From: Bradyrhizobium erythrophlei
GTDB taxonomy: Bacteria > Pseudomonadota > Alphaproteobacteria > Rhizobiales > Xanthobacteraceae
Assembly (NCBI GenBank): GCA_900129675.1
Contig: FSRD01000001.1
Location: 4,019,501-4,083,500 of the forward strand
DNA length: 64,000 bases
Direction of reading: 5' to 3'
In this document: piece by piece, positions 9,282 to 17,432 of the stretch
Position numbering within the stretch: the first letter of the stretch is position 1
Layout of the letters: each line of letters opens with the position of its first letter
Notes under the pieces: model-generated
What the model saw: only the letters and a program-made list of their open reading frames with translations
Told to the model about the DNA's origin: nothing
The model's database searches: none
Made by a program: the position numbers and the translations under genes

Positions 9282-9316
9282 GACGTGGATGGCCGGGACA
9301 AGCCCGGCCATGACGA
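9282..9316 (-). repeat. palindromic repeat family R4, right copy (inverted)
   Basis: A 35-bp copy, inverted relative to 8904-8974. On the - strand it reads TCGTCATGGCCGGGC, TTGT, then CCGGCCATCCACGTC. Translated on the - strand it gives MAGLVPAIHV, a false protein start. Confidence 0.85.
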
Positions 9317-9334
9317 GTTGAGAGACTTCCGTTG

Positions 9335-10255
9335 ATGTTCCCCGACATCACGCCCGACCTGAAAGCTGCGATGCCCGAATTGCGCGGGCGGTTGCTGGCG
9401 AACCAGTCGCTGGCCGAACTGACATGGTTTCGCGTCGGCGGTCCGGCGCAGGTGCTGTTCACGCCGTCGGATGAAGACGACCTGGCTTATTTCCTGTCGC
9501 ATCTGCCCAGGGAGTTGCCGGACAGCGTCGTCGGCGTCGGCTCCAACCTGATCGTGCGCGATGGCGGTATCCCGGGCGCGGTGATCCGGCTGTCGCCGCG
9601 CGGGTTCGGCGACACCAGCGCCGAGGGCGATATCGTCAGCGCGGGCTCTGCTGCGCTCGACAAGCGCGTGGCGGAAACGGCGGCGGCGGCCAATATCGGC
9701 GGCATGGAATTTTTCTTCGGCATCCCCGGCACCATCGGCGGCGCGCTGCGCATGAATGCGGGCGCCAACGGCAGCGAGACCCGGGATGTGCTGGTCGAAG
9801 CCACCGGCATCGGCCGCGACGGCGCCCGCCATGTATTTTCCAATGCCGGCATGAAGTTCGTCTACCGCAACAGCGGCGTCGATCCCGCGATCATTTTTAC
9901 CTCGGCGCGCTTTCGCGGGAGCATCACCGCGCCGGAAGCGATCCGCGCGCGCATGGCCGAAGTGCAGACCCATCGCGAGACGGCGCAACCGATCCGCGAA
10001 AAGACCGGCGGTTCGACCTTCAAGAACCCGCCCGGCCACAGCGCCTGGAAGCTGATCGACGCCGCCGGCTGCCGCGGTCTTCGCGTCGGCGGCGCGCAGG
10101 TATCGGAGATGCACTGCAATTTCCTGATCAATACCGGTGATGCCACCGGGCATGATATCGAAACCCTCGGCGAGACCGTGCGCGCGCGGGTTAAAGAGAA
10201 TTCGGGAATCGAGCTACATTGGGAAATCAAGCGAATTGGAATCGAGCAAGGCTGA
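9335..10255 (+). CDS. murB: UDP-N-acetylenolpyruvoylglucosamine reductase MurB
   Basis: MurB is the FAD-dependent reductase that turns enolpyruvyl-UDP-GlcNAc into UDP-MurNAc. The 306-residue length and the absence of the extra loop point to the short, type II form. Visible motifs are TWFRVGGPAQVLF, GVGSNLIVRDGGIPG (FAD pyrophosphate region), FFFGIPGTIGGALRMNAGA, the catalytic-serine region REKTGGSTFKNPPG, and VGGAQVSEMHCNFLIN. I prefer ATG 9335 over the TTG immediately before it. The stop overlaps the ddl start (TGATG, sharing base 10255). Confidence 0.95.
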   Translation: MFPDITPDLKAAMPELRGRLLANQSLAELTWFRVGGPAQVLFTPSDEDDLAYFLSHLPRELPDSVVGVGSNLIVRDGGIPGAVIRLSPRGFGDTSAEGDIVSAGSAALDKRVAETAAAANIGGMEFFFGIPGTIGGALRMNAGANGSETRDVLVEATGIGRDGARHVFSNAGMKFVYRNSGVDPAIIFTSARFRGSITAPEAIRARMAEVQTHRETAQPIREKTGGSTFKNPPGHSAWKLIDAAGCRGLRVGGAQVSEMHCNFLINTGDATGHDIETLGETVRARVKENSGIELHWEIKRIGIEQG

Positions 10256-11241
10256 TGCGGATTACCATTCTCTTTGGCGGCACCAATAAAGAGCGCCTGG
10301 TTTCGGTGGCGAGCGCGCAGGCGCTGCATCGCGCCTTGCCGGAGGCCGATCTCTGGTTCTGGGATGTCGCCGATACCGTGCACGAGGTCCGCTCCGAAAG
10401 CCTGCTCGGCCACACGCGGCCGTTCGAGGATGAATTCAAGCCCGGCAGTCGCGGCATCGCGTTCGAAGCGGCGCTCGACAAGGCCAGGGAGGAGGGCCGC
10501 CTGCTGGTGCTTGGCCTGCACGGCGGCCGGGCGGAGAATGGCGAGTTGCAGGCGATGTGCGAGATGCGCGGCATTCCGTTCACCGGATCCGGCTCGGCAT
10601 CCTCGAATCTCGCCTTCGACAAGGCTGCGGCGAAACGCTTTGTGGCCATCGCGGGCGTGAAGGCACCGGCAGACGTTGCGCTTGATGATATCGAGGCCGC
10701 GTTAGCCGAGTACGGCAGGCTGATTGCAAAACCGGCCAGGGATGGATCAAGCTACGGCCTGATTTTCGTCAATGCGAAGCAGGACCTGGTCGCCGTCCGC
10801 GCCGCCGCGAAAACCGAGGAATATCTGATCGAGCCGTTCGTCGCCGGTATCGAGGCCACCTGCGGCGTGCTGGAGCAGGCGGACGGCGCGGTGTTCTCGC
10901 TTCCGCCGATCGAGATCGTGCCTGCGGAGGGCGCGTTCGACTACGCCGCCAAATACCTGCTGAAATCGACCCAGGAGATCTGCCCGGGCCGTTTTTCGCC
11001 CGAAACCACGGCCGAGATCATGGATCAGGCGATCCGGGCGCACCGGGCGCTGTCGTGCACCGGCTATTCCCGCACCGATTTCATCGTCTCGGCGAAGGGG
11101 CCGATCTACCTCGAGACCAACACCTTGCCGGGCCTGACCCCGGCCTCGCTGTATCCGAAGGCGCTCAAGGCGCAGGGGATCGATTTCGCCGATTTCCTGC
11201 GCGACCAGATCGTGCTGGCCGAAAAGCGCGGCGGGCCATAG
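10255..11241 (+). CDS. ddl: D-alanine:D-alanine ligase, divergent Ddl
   Basis: This ATP-grasp enzyme should make D-Ala-D-Ala for MurF. The 328-residue product keeps the family landmarks: LFGGTNKERLVSV (with the conserved Glu), LHGGRAENGELQAM, FTGSGSASSNLAFDK, KPARDGSSYG, FDYAAKY, SRTDF and LETNTLPGLTPASLYPK. Several are looser than in E. coli DdlB: GRAENGELQ replaces the usual GEDGxxQ, and LTPASLYPK the usual MTxxSLxPK. The ATG at 10255 overlaps the murB stop. Its position between murB and ftsQ is where DdlB is expected, so D-Ala-D-Ala ligase remains the best call. Confidence 0.85.
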   Translation: MRITILFGGTNKERLVSVASAQALHRALPEADLWFWDVADTVHEVRSESLLGHTRPFEDEFKPGSRGIAFEAALDKAREEGRLLVLGLHGGRAENGELQAMCEMRGIPFTGSGSASSNLAFDKAAAKRFVAIAGVKAPADVALDDIEAALAEYGRLIAKPARDGSSYGLIFVNAKQDLVAVRAAAKTEEYLIEPFVAGIEATCGVLEQADGAVFSLPPIEIVPAEGAFDYAAKYLLKSTQEICPGRFSPETTAEIMDQAIRAHRALSCTGYSRTDFIVSAKGPIYLETNTLPGLTPASLYPKALKAQGIDFADFLRDQIVLAEKRGGP

Positions 11242-11605
11242 CAGGAATGGCCTCACCGCCCGGCTATTCGCCCCTTGGCGAAGGGAACCGGCGCGCCGGA
11301 CGATTTATTGCGAAAATCCTAACGATTGCGCGGCAAAGTACTCACACGGCACATCAAAACACGCCCTGAGCGCACCGGATTTACACTTTGTTTACCAGGA
11401 AGTCCGAAGGTTAACGCTGGCGGCGCATGTGGCGCTTGGCTGCCGGGGCGTGAGCAGTTGCGGATTTCCGCTTCGACGACCGCATCGAGGGAAAAAAGGC
11501 CTCTTCTGCGTGGAGGTCACACCCCCAACCCGGCATCACCGAGGCGTCATTTGCGCCAGAACTCGCAAAGCGTTTTGCGGGAACAACATTTGACGAGCTC
11601 GTGCA
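11242..11605 (+). other. 364-bp ddl-ftsQ intergenic region, possible ftsQ promoter
   Basis: No convincing gene is seen; the 111-residue frame across it is basic and has no recognisable motif. The sequence TTTACACTTTGTTTACC (about 11381-11397) and a GGTTAAC word at 11409 could belong to a promoter for ftsQAZ. The word read on the - strand, TTAACCTT (11407-11414), is 7 of 8 to a CtrA half-site as I know it. This is a weak inference. Confidence 0.35.
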
Positions 11606-12589
11606 ATGGATGGTGCAGGACGCCTCGCTCGATCGCTGCGATCGCTGGGGCCCCAAGCTGACCTGAAAGCCGCCGCTGTTGGAGCGGTCGTGCTGTTGCG
11701 CGAGTGGCTGGGCCGAGGTCGCGTCCGCGCCCGGCCGGCGCTCGATCGCGCCCCGCCCAACCGTTTCATCCTGGCGCTCGAACGTTATTTGCCCCACCGG
11801 GCCGGCGTTAGTTTGACCGTGCTGATGCTGCTTGGCAGCGCCGGCTTCGGCATCGTCAAGGGCGGCCATGTCGACGAATTGACCCAGGCTTTGAGCGATA
11901 CCCGCAATGCGCTGGCCAATTCCGCCGGATTCCGCATCACCACCGTCGCTATCAACGGCCGCAAGCAGTTGAGCCAGGACGAAGTGCTCGCGATCGGCGG
12001 CGTCAACGGCCGCTCGTCGCTGTTGTTCCTCGATGCCGCCACCGTGCGCGACAAGCTCAAGGCCAATCCCTGGATTGCCGATGCCACGATCCTGAAGCTT
12101 TATCCCGGCCGGCTTCAGATCAACATAACCGAGCGGTCGGCATTTGCGCTGTGGCAGGAGGATGGCCGGTTGTCCGTCATCGCCGACGACGGCGCGGTGT
12201 TGGAGCCCTATGTGTCGCGCCGCTTCGTCACGCTGCCGCTGGTGGTGGGCAAGGGCGCCGATGTCAGAGCCAAGGATTTCCTGGCGCTGCTCGACCGCTA
12301 TCCGCAGGTCCGCGCCGTAACCAAGGCTGCGATCTTCGTCGGCGAACGGCGCTGGAACCTGCGGCTGAAGGACGGTCTCGATGTCAGGTTGCCTGAAAGC
12401 GACGTCGGCAATGCGCTGGCGGCCCTGAGCAAGCTCGACAAAGAGGAAAAGCTGTTCTCGCGCGACATCGTCGCGATCGACATGCGCCTGCCGGACCGGC
12501 TGACGGTGCAATTGTCCGAGGATGCGGCCAAGGCCCGCGAAGAGCTGTTCAAGGACAAGAAGACCAAGAAAAAGGCCGGCGACGCATGA
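11606..12589 (+). CDS. ftsQ: cell division protein FtsQ
   Basis: FtsQ is the bitopic membrane protein that links early and late divisome proteins. The 327-residue product has a cytoplasmic basic N-terminus, a single hydrophobic segment (VSLTVLMLLGSAGFGIV, about 71-87) and a POTRA-type region beginning ITTVAINGRKQLSQDEVL. The FtsQ signature NPWIADATILKLYPGRL follows, then ERSAFALWQ. A lysine-rich tail (KDKKTKKKAG) ends the protein. ATG 11606 gives MDGAGRLARSL; the ribosome site is weak. The stop overlaps ftsA (ATGA). Confidence 0.93.
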   Translation: MDGAGRLARSLRSLGPQADLKAAAVGAVVLLREWLGRGRVRARPALDRAPPNRFILALERYLPHRAGVSLTVLMLLGSAGFGIVKGGHVDELTQALSDTRNALANSAGFRITTVAINGRKQLSQDEVLAIGGVNGRSSLLFLDAATVRDKLKANPWIADATILKLYPGRLQINITERSAFALWQEDGRLSVIADDGAVLEPYVSRRFVTLPLVVGKGADVRAKDFLALLDRYPQVRAVTKAAIFVGERRWNLRLKDGLDVRLPESDVGNALAALSKLDKEEKLFSRDIVAIDMRLPDRLTVQLSEDAAKAREELFKDKKTKKKAGDA

Positions 12590-13905
12590 CCGGCCTCGAT
12601 CGCAATCAGACCCCGAAGACGCGCCCGATGGCGCAGAAGCGCACCGCGCTGGTGGCTTCCCTCGATGTCGGCACCAGCAAGATCGCCTGCATGATCGCGC
12701 GGCTGAAGCCGTGCCCGCCGAACGAGGCTCTGCGCGGGCGCAGCCATGCGGTGGAATTGATCGGCTACAGCCAGATCCAGTCGCGCGGCGTCAAGGCCGG
12801 CGCGGTGGTCGACCTCGCCGAATGCGAACAGGCGGTGCGCCAGGCGGTGGCGCTGGCCGAACGCATGGCCAAGGTTCGCGTCGAATCCGTTTTTCTGTCG
12901 GTCTCCGGCGGCCGGCTGCACGGCCAACTGGTGGAAGCCGCAGCCGATATTCGCGGCGGTTCCGTCACTGAGGCCGACATTACCCGCGTGACCTCGACCG
13001 GGATGCGCCACGCCACCGGCGAGGGCCGCACCGTTCTGCATGCGCTGCCGGTCGGCTACGCCCTCGACGGCGCCAAGGGCATCCGCGACCCCAGGGGCAT
13101 GGTGGCGCGGCAGTTCGGCGTCGACATGAACGTCGTCACCGCGGACGCCACCGTCGCCAAAAACCTGATGCTGGTGGTCGAGCGCTGCCATATCAACGTC
13201 GAAGCCATGGCGGCCAGCCCCTATGTCGCCGGCCTCTCGGTCCTGACCGACGACGAAGCCGATCTCGGCGCCGCCGTGATCGAGATGGGCGCCGGCTCGA
13301 CCACGATTGCAACCTATTCGGGCGGACGGTTCGTGCACGCCTCCGGATTTGCGGTCGGCGGGCAACACATCACGATGGATCTTGCACGCGGTGTCGGTGC
13401 ATGCATTGCGGATGCTGAGCGAATCAAGACTTTATACGGCACCGTGCTGACCGGCGGATCCGACGCGCGCGAGCTGATGTCCGTTCCCGCTGCGGGCGAC
13501 GAACGCGATGCTCCGCAGATCGTCTCGCGCGCCACGATCGCGAACATCGTCCGGCATCGCGCCGAGGAGATTTTTGAAATGGTCCGGGACCGGCTCGCGG
13601 ATTCCCCCTTTGCGGCAGAGCCGAGGGCGCGGGTTGTCTTGAGCGGCGGCGCTTCGCAGCTCACCGGCACCGTCGAGCTGGCCACCCGCATTCTCAACCG
13701 GCCGGTCCGGATCGGCCGCCCGCTCGGCTTCGGCCGCATGCCCAATGAGGCGAAGGGCCCGTCGTTTGCGGTGCCGGCGGGCCTCCTGGTCTATCCGCAA
13801 TACGCTCATCTGGAACACGTCGAACCGCGGCATACGCGGCAACTCAGAACAGGGACTGACGGCTATTTCGGAAAGGTCGGACGATGGCTTCGCGAGGGCT
13901 TCTGA
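12586..13905 (+). CDS. ftsA: cell division protein FtsA
   Basis: FtsA is the actin-like ATPase that anchors FtsZ filaments to the membrane. The 439-residue product has the phosphate-1 motif SLDVGTSKIACMIA (about 25-38), an IQSRGVKAGAVVD segment of subdomain 1C, EMGAGSTTIATYSGG (phosphate 2), VLSGGASQLTG (adenosine motif), and a C-terminal amphipathic tail (GKVGRWLREGF) suited to membrane binding. It overlaps ftsQ by four bases and is followed, after 87 bases, by ftsZ. Confidence 0.95.
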   Translation: MTGLDRNQTPKTRPMAQKRTALVASLDVGTSKIACMIARLKPCPPNEALRGRSHAVELIGYSQIQSRGVKAGAVVDLAECEQAVRQAVALAERMAKVRVESVFLSVSGGRLHGQLVEAAADIRGGSVTEADITRVTSTGMRHATGEGRTVLHALPVGYALDGAKGIRDPRGMVARQFGVDMNVVTADATVAKNLMLVVERCHINVEAMAASPYVAGLSVLTDDEADLGAAVIEMGAGSTTIATYSGGRFVHASGFAVGGQHITMDLARGVGACIADAERIKTLYGTVLTGGSDARELMSVPAAGDERDAPQIVSRATIANIVRHRAEEIFEMVRDRLADSPFAAEPRARVVLSGGASQLTGTVELATRILNRPVRIGRPLGFGRMPNEAKGPSFAVPAGLLVYPQYAHLEHVEPRHTRQLRTGTDGYFGKVGRWLREGF

Positions 13906-13992
13906 TGACTGGATCCCAGACCAAACGACTTTCACCAACTCCCGCGGCCGCCGGCCGGGGCGAACCAACGCGCGCGTAATCGAGAGGCAACC

Positions 13993-15771
13993 ATGGCACT
14001 CAATCTGACCCCCCCTGACATCAGTGAGCTGAAACCGCGGATTACCGTCTTCGGCGTCGGTGGAGCAGGCGGCAATGCCGTCAATAACATGATCACTGCC
14101 GGGCTGCAGGGCGTCGATTTCGTCGTCGCCAACACCGACGCGCAGGCGCTGACCATGTCGAAAGCCCAGCGCATCGTGCAGATGGGCACGCAAGTCACGC
14201 AGGGCCTCGGCGCAGGTTCCCAGCCCGATGTCGGTGCGGCCGCAGCGCAAGAGGTTATCGACGAGCTTCGCGATCATCTGAGCGGCGCCAACATGGTGTT
14301 CGTCACCGCCGGCATGGGCGGCGGCACCGGCACGGGCGCAGCCCCCGTCATCGCCAAGACCGCGCGCGAGATGGGCATCCTCACCGTCGGCGTGGTGACA
14401 AAACCGTTCCACTTCGAAGGCCAGCGCCGCATGCGCACCGCCGAATCCGGTATTGCCGAGCTGCACAAGGTGGTCGATACGCTCCTGATCATCCCGAACC
14501 AGAACCTGTTCCGGGTCGCCAACGAAAAGACCACCTTCGCCGACGCCTTCGCGATGGCCGACCAGGTGCTGTATTCGGGTGTCGCCTGCATCACCGACCT
14601 GATGGTCAAGGAAGGCCTGATCAATCTCGACTTCGCCGACGTCCGCGCCGTGATGCGCGAGATGGGCAAGGCGATGATGGGCACCGGCGAGGCCACCGGC
14701 GAGAAGCGCGCGCTGACCGCGGCCGAAGCTGCGATCGCCAACCCGCTGATCGATGATTCATCGATGAAGGGCGCGCGCGGCCTCTTGATCTCGATCACCG
14801 GCGGCAAGGACCTGACCCTGTTCGAAGTCGACGAAGCCGCCACGCGGATTCGCGAGGAGGTCGATCAGGACGCCAACATCATCGTCGGCGCGACCTTCGA
14901 CGAAACCCTGGATGGCATCATCCGCGTCTCCGTCGTTGCCACCGGCATCGAACAGGCGATCATCGCACGCAACTCCGCGGCGCCGCCCGCCGTCGTGACC
15001 AACGCCGCGGCCTCGACGCCGGACAGCCGTCTGGCCGATCTGACCGCACGGCTGCGCGCCGACAATCAGCGCCTTGCCGAACGTGCCCAGAATCCGATGG
15101 CTCCGGCCGCGGCTCCAGGCGCCGCTGCGCCGCAGCGCGCGGCGAACAGCGTCGAGCGCGCGGCACTGGCCGCCATCGCCGCTGCCGTCGCCCCGGAAGC
15201 GCCGCCGTCGGCGCCGCTGCAGCCCGCTTCCTATGGCGACGTCACGGTTCGTCCGATCGCGCAGAAGCCGTCGCTGTTCCCCGATCATGATATCGCCCGC
15301 GTCCACACCGAAGAGCCGGCGACGCCCGACACCTTCATCCCGCAGGCGGCTGAGCGTCCGCCGGTCCGTGCTCCGCGGATGCCGAAGTTCGAGGATCTTC
15401 CGATGCCGGCGCAGGCCGAAATCCGGCAGGCCCGCGGCGAGGCCGGAGAAGAGCACCCGCAGAAGACCCGGCTGTCGTTGCTGCAGCGGCTGGCCAATGT
15501 CGGCCTCGGCCGCCGCGACGAAGAGACCGAGCCGCCGATCGAGGCGCGCGCCTCGGGACCGGCGATGGCGCCGTTGCCGCCGCTCCCCGAACGCAAGCCG
15601 CAGCGGTCGGTCGCTCAGCAGATGGCCGGTAATGAGCCGGTATCGGAGTATGCAAGACGCCCGGCGCCGCAGGGTTTGGACGTCCATGGCCGCCCGGCAC
15701 CTGTTGCCGCGGCGCCACAGGGCGACGACCATCTTGATATCCCCGCCTTCCTGCGACGGCAGTCGAACTGA
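13993..15771 (+). CDS. ftsZ: cell division GTPase FtsZ with extended linker
   Basis: FtsZ is the tubulin-like GTPase that forms the division ring. The GTPase core (about 1-320) shows GVGGAGGNAVNNM, NTDAQAL, the tubulin signature GMGGGTGTGAAP (about 107-118), and NFDFADV-type T7 loop NLDFADVRAVM. The total of 592 residues is long: E. coli FtsZ has 383. The excess is an Ala/Pro-rich, low-complexity linker from about 330 to 575, before the conserved C-terminal peptide LDIPAFLRRQ that binds FtsA and others. A strong terminator follows. Confidence 0.97.
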   Translation: MALNLTPPDISELKPRITVFGVGGAGGNAVNNMITAGLQGVDFVVANTDAQALTMSKAQRIVQMGTQVTQGLGAGSQPDVGAAAAQEVIDELRDHLSGANMVFVTAGMGGGTGTGAAPVIAKTAREMGILTVGVVTKPFHFEGQRRMRTAESGIAELHKVVDTLLIIPNQNLFRVANEKTTFADAFAMADQVLYSGVACITDLMVKEGLINLDFADVRAVMREMGKAMMGTGEATGEKRALTAAEAAIANPLIDDSSMKGARGLLISITGGKDLTLFEVDEAATRIREEVDQDANIIVGATFDETLDGIIRVSVVATGIEQAIIARNSAAPPAVVTNAAASTPDSRLADLTARLRADNQRLAERAQNPMAPAAAPGAAAPQRAANSVERAALAAIAAAVAPEAPPSAPLQPASYGDVTVRPIAQKPSLFPDHDIARVHTEEPATPDTFIPQAAERPPVRAPRMPKFEDLPMPAQAEIRQARGEAGEEHPQKTRLSLLQRLANVGLGRRDEETEPPIEARASGPAMAPLPPLPERKPQRSVAQQMAGNEPVSEYARRPAPQGLDVHGRPAPVAAAPQGDDHLDIPAFLRRQSN

Positions 15772-15795
15772 AGTTTGTTACAATTCTGGTGACTA

Positions 15796-15829
15796 AAAAG
15801 GTCCCGGCTGATCCAGCCGGGGCCTTTTT
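15796..15829 (+). terminator. rho-independent terminator after ftsZ
   Basis: The hairpin has arms AAAAAGGTCCCGGCTG and CAGCCGGGGCCTTTTT around an ATC loop, with one G-T pair, ending in a T run. It lies 25 bases after the ftsZ stop and would separate the dcw transcript from lpxC. Confidence 0.9.
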
Positions 15830-16124
15830 CTTTGGCCCTGAAACAGGTCACAGCTGGGTGATCAAGCGGCTGATATTAAACGATTAATTATGAATTCCAT
15901 GGTCAGATGCCGCGGCTGAAACGGTCCCCAACCGTCCCGTAACTTGGTTAAGCTTGGGCGTGAATGCGGCAGAGATAGGGTAACAATCGGTAAAAAAGCG
16001 TGAGTTGGCGCGCTTTGGGGCTGTGACTATGGTCTGCCGTGACTTGGGGATGCCTAAAACTCGAATCAGCGCGTAAACGCTGTTTCCTGCGTTTGGGTTA
16101 AGTCGGGTAGTGGGCGATTATCAC
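15830..16124 (+). promoter_or_regulatory. lpxC upstream region with GGTTAA words
   Basis: Between the ftsZ terminator and lpxC no gene is seen. Two GGTTAA words occur, TTGGTTAA at 15944-15951 and TGGGTTAA at 16094-16101. The first is, on the - strand, TTAACCAA, 7 of 8 to the CtrA half-site TTAACCAT as I know it. lpxC must have its own promoter here. Confidence 0.35.
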
Positions 16125-17084
16125 ATGAAGTTCAGCCGTCAAACGACGCTTCGGTCGCATGCCACCGTGACGGGCGTTGGCGTTCATTCCGGTTTACCGG
16201 TTAGTCTTACGCTTGGGCCTGCACCCATCGATGCAGGCTTTATTTTTGTCCGCACCGGCCTCGATGATTCCGACCGTGAAGTTCCGGCCACCGCCGAATC
16301 CGTCATCGCAACCGATCTTGCGACCGTGCTCGGCGACCGCGACGGTCCGCTGGTCTCCACCGCCGAACACGTGCTGGCTGCACTGCGCGGCATGGGCGTC
16401 GACAACGCCATCATCGAAGTCGACGGTCCGGAAGTTCCGATCATGGACGGCAGCGCGGCGGCCTTCGTCGCCGCGATCGATCAGGCCGGCATCGTTACGC
16501 AATCCGCGACCCGCCGTTTCATCCAGGTGCTGAAGCCGGTGCAGGTTGCGATCGGCGACTCCTTCGGTGAGTTGCGCCCCTATGCCGGCGGGTTCCGCGC
16601 CGAAGTCGAAATCGACTTCGCAAACCCCGTGATCGGCCGCCAGAGCTACTCACTCGATCTCAACCCGGAAAGCTTCCGCCGCGAGGTTGCGCGCGCCCGC
16701 ACCTTCGGCTTCATGAACGACTTCGCGCGGCTCTGCAGCGCCGGCTTCGCGCTCGGCGCCTCCTTTGAGAATACCGTGGTGTTCGACGGAACCCGTCTGC
16801 ACAACGCCGAAGGCCTGCGCTACAGCGATGAATGCGCCCGCCACAAGGTGCTCGACGTGGTCGGCGATCTCGCGTTGGCCGGCCTGCCGCTGCTCGGCGC
16901 CTATCGCTCGGTGCGTGGCGGCCACAAGCTCAACCACGCGGTGCTGACGGCGCTGCTGGCCGATCGCAGCGCCTGGCGGGTAGTCGAGGCCGAGACAGCG
17001 CGCCGTCCGCGCAGCCATGGCGAAGCCGGCAGCGGAATGGTGGGCGGCATGATTGCCCCGGCCTACGGTCCGGACGTTTCCTGA
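16125..17084 (+). CDS. lpxC: UDP-3-O-acyl-N-acetylglucosamine deacetylase LpxC
   Basis: LpxC is the zinc enzyme for the committed step of lipid A synthesis, in the cytoplasm. The 319-residue product starts MKFSRQTTL, and GVGVHSGLPVSLTLGPAP follows. The zinc-ligand region STAEHVLAAL (His near 82), the VPIMDGSAAAFV segment, and HKVLDVVGDLALAG plus the HKLNHAVLTALL region (catalytic His) are present. I chose ATG 16125; an in-frame GTG at 16110 would add five residues. As in other proteobacteria, lpxC follows ftsZ. Confidence 0.95.
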   Translation: MKFSRQTTLRSHATVTGVGVHSGLPVSLTLGPAPIDAGFIFVRTGLDDSDREVPATAESVIATDLATVLGDRDGPLVSTAEHVLAALRGMGVDNAIIEVDGPEVPIMDGSAAAFVAAIDQAGIVTQSATRRFIQVLKPVQVAIGDSFGELRPYAGGFRAEVEIDFANPVIGRQSYSLDLNPESFRREVARARTFGFMNDFARLCSAGFALGASFENTVVFDGTRLHNAEGLRYSDECARHKVLDVVGDLALAGLPLLGAYRSVRGGHKLNHAVLTALLADRSAWRVVEAETARRPRSHGEAGSGMVGGMIAPAYGPDVS

Positions 17085-17104
17085 TTCTGTACAGGCGTTT
17101 TCTG

Positions 17105-17218
17105 CGAGCGCGACCAGCAAAAGTGGAAGCCGGTTTTGCGTCCGGTCGCGCTCTAATCTAATTATAAGTGGCGCATGATCTGATCGCCAAACCGCTCACA
17201 CTTTGGCGGATCATGCGC
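17105..17218. repeat. two adjacent palindromes downstream of lpxC (family R6)
   Basis: The first palindrome has perfect arms GAGCGCGACC (17105-17114) and GGTCGCGCTC (17143-17152). The second has arms GCGCATGATC (17171-17180) and GATCATGCGC (17209-17218). Related GCGCATGATCTGA sequence also occurs near 22588. They may double as an lpxC terminator, but no T run follows. Confidence 0.7.
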
Positions 17219-17432
17219 TAACCACAATTGGTAACGATGGTTTTCTGCCGCCTTAATCCGGGCGGAATGGCTGCGTATTCGGTTGGTTAACGACCATTTT
17301 TCGGCTACACAGGCCCTGCGGTTGCAAAATTAAGGCGTCACTGGCGCGGGGGAATATTGCGTCCATGATCGCGGTTCATGGACGGGCGGGCTCCATCATT
17401 AACCGCATCATAAGCGTCAGGTCTTAAATTCC
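17219..17432 (+). promoter_or_regulatory. bamD upstream region
   Basis: There is no gene here. TTGGTTAA at 17283-17290 is identical to the word upstream of lpxC, and TTAACCGC at 17399-17406 lies 26 bases before the bamD ATG. These resemble CtrA half-sites only loosely. The region is where a bamD-recN promoter should lie. Confidence 0.3.

Larger units (their letters stand above)
8904..9316. mobile_element. putative repeat-bracketed GIY-YIG unit inserted between murC and murB
   Basis: The 413-bp segment starts with TCGTCATGGCCGGGC (8904-8918) and ends with its exact inverse, GCCCGGCCATGACGA (9302-9316). Each end is itself a small palindromic repeat: 8904-8974 and 9282-9316. Both finish in GGCCATCCACGTC, and they lie in opposite orientation. 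Between them is only one gene, the antisense GIY-YIG nuclease, whose stop is two bases from the left repeat and whose ATG is 15 bases from the right one. Whether this moves as a unit is inference. No target duplication was identified with certainty. Confidence 0.5.

Noticed and set aside
9267..9311. Longer start of the GIY-YIG gene (MAGLVPAIHV...)
   Set aside because: These codons are a translation of the right-hand palindromic repeat. The GIY-YIG fold begins at MAGGYVYIL.
11326..11661. 111-codon frame in the ddl-ftsQ gap
   Set aside because: It has no motif, odd composition and no ribosome site, and overlaps the ftsQ start.
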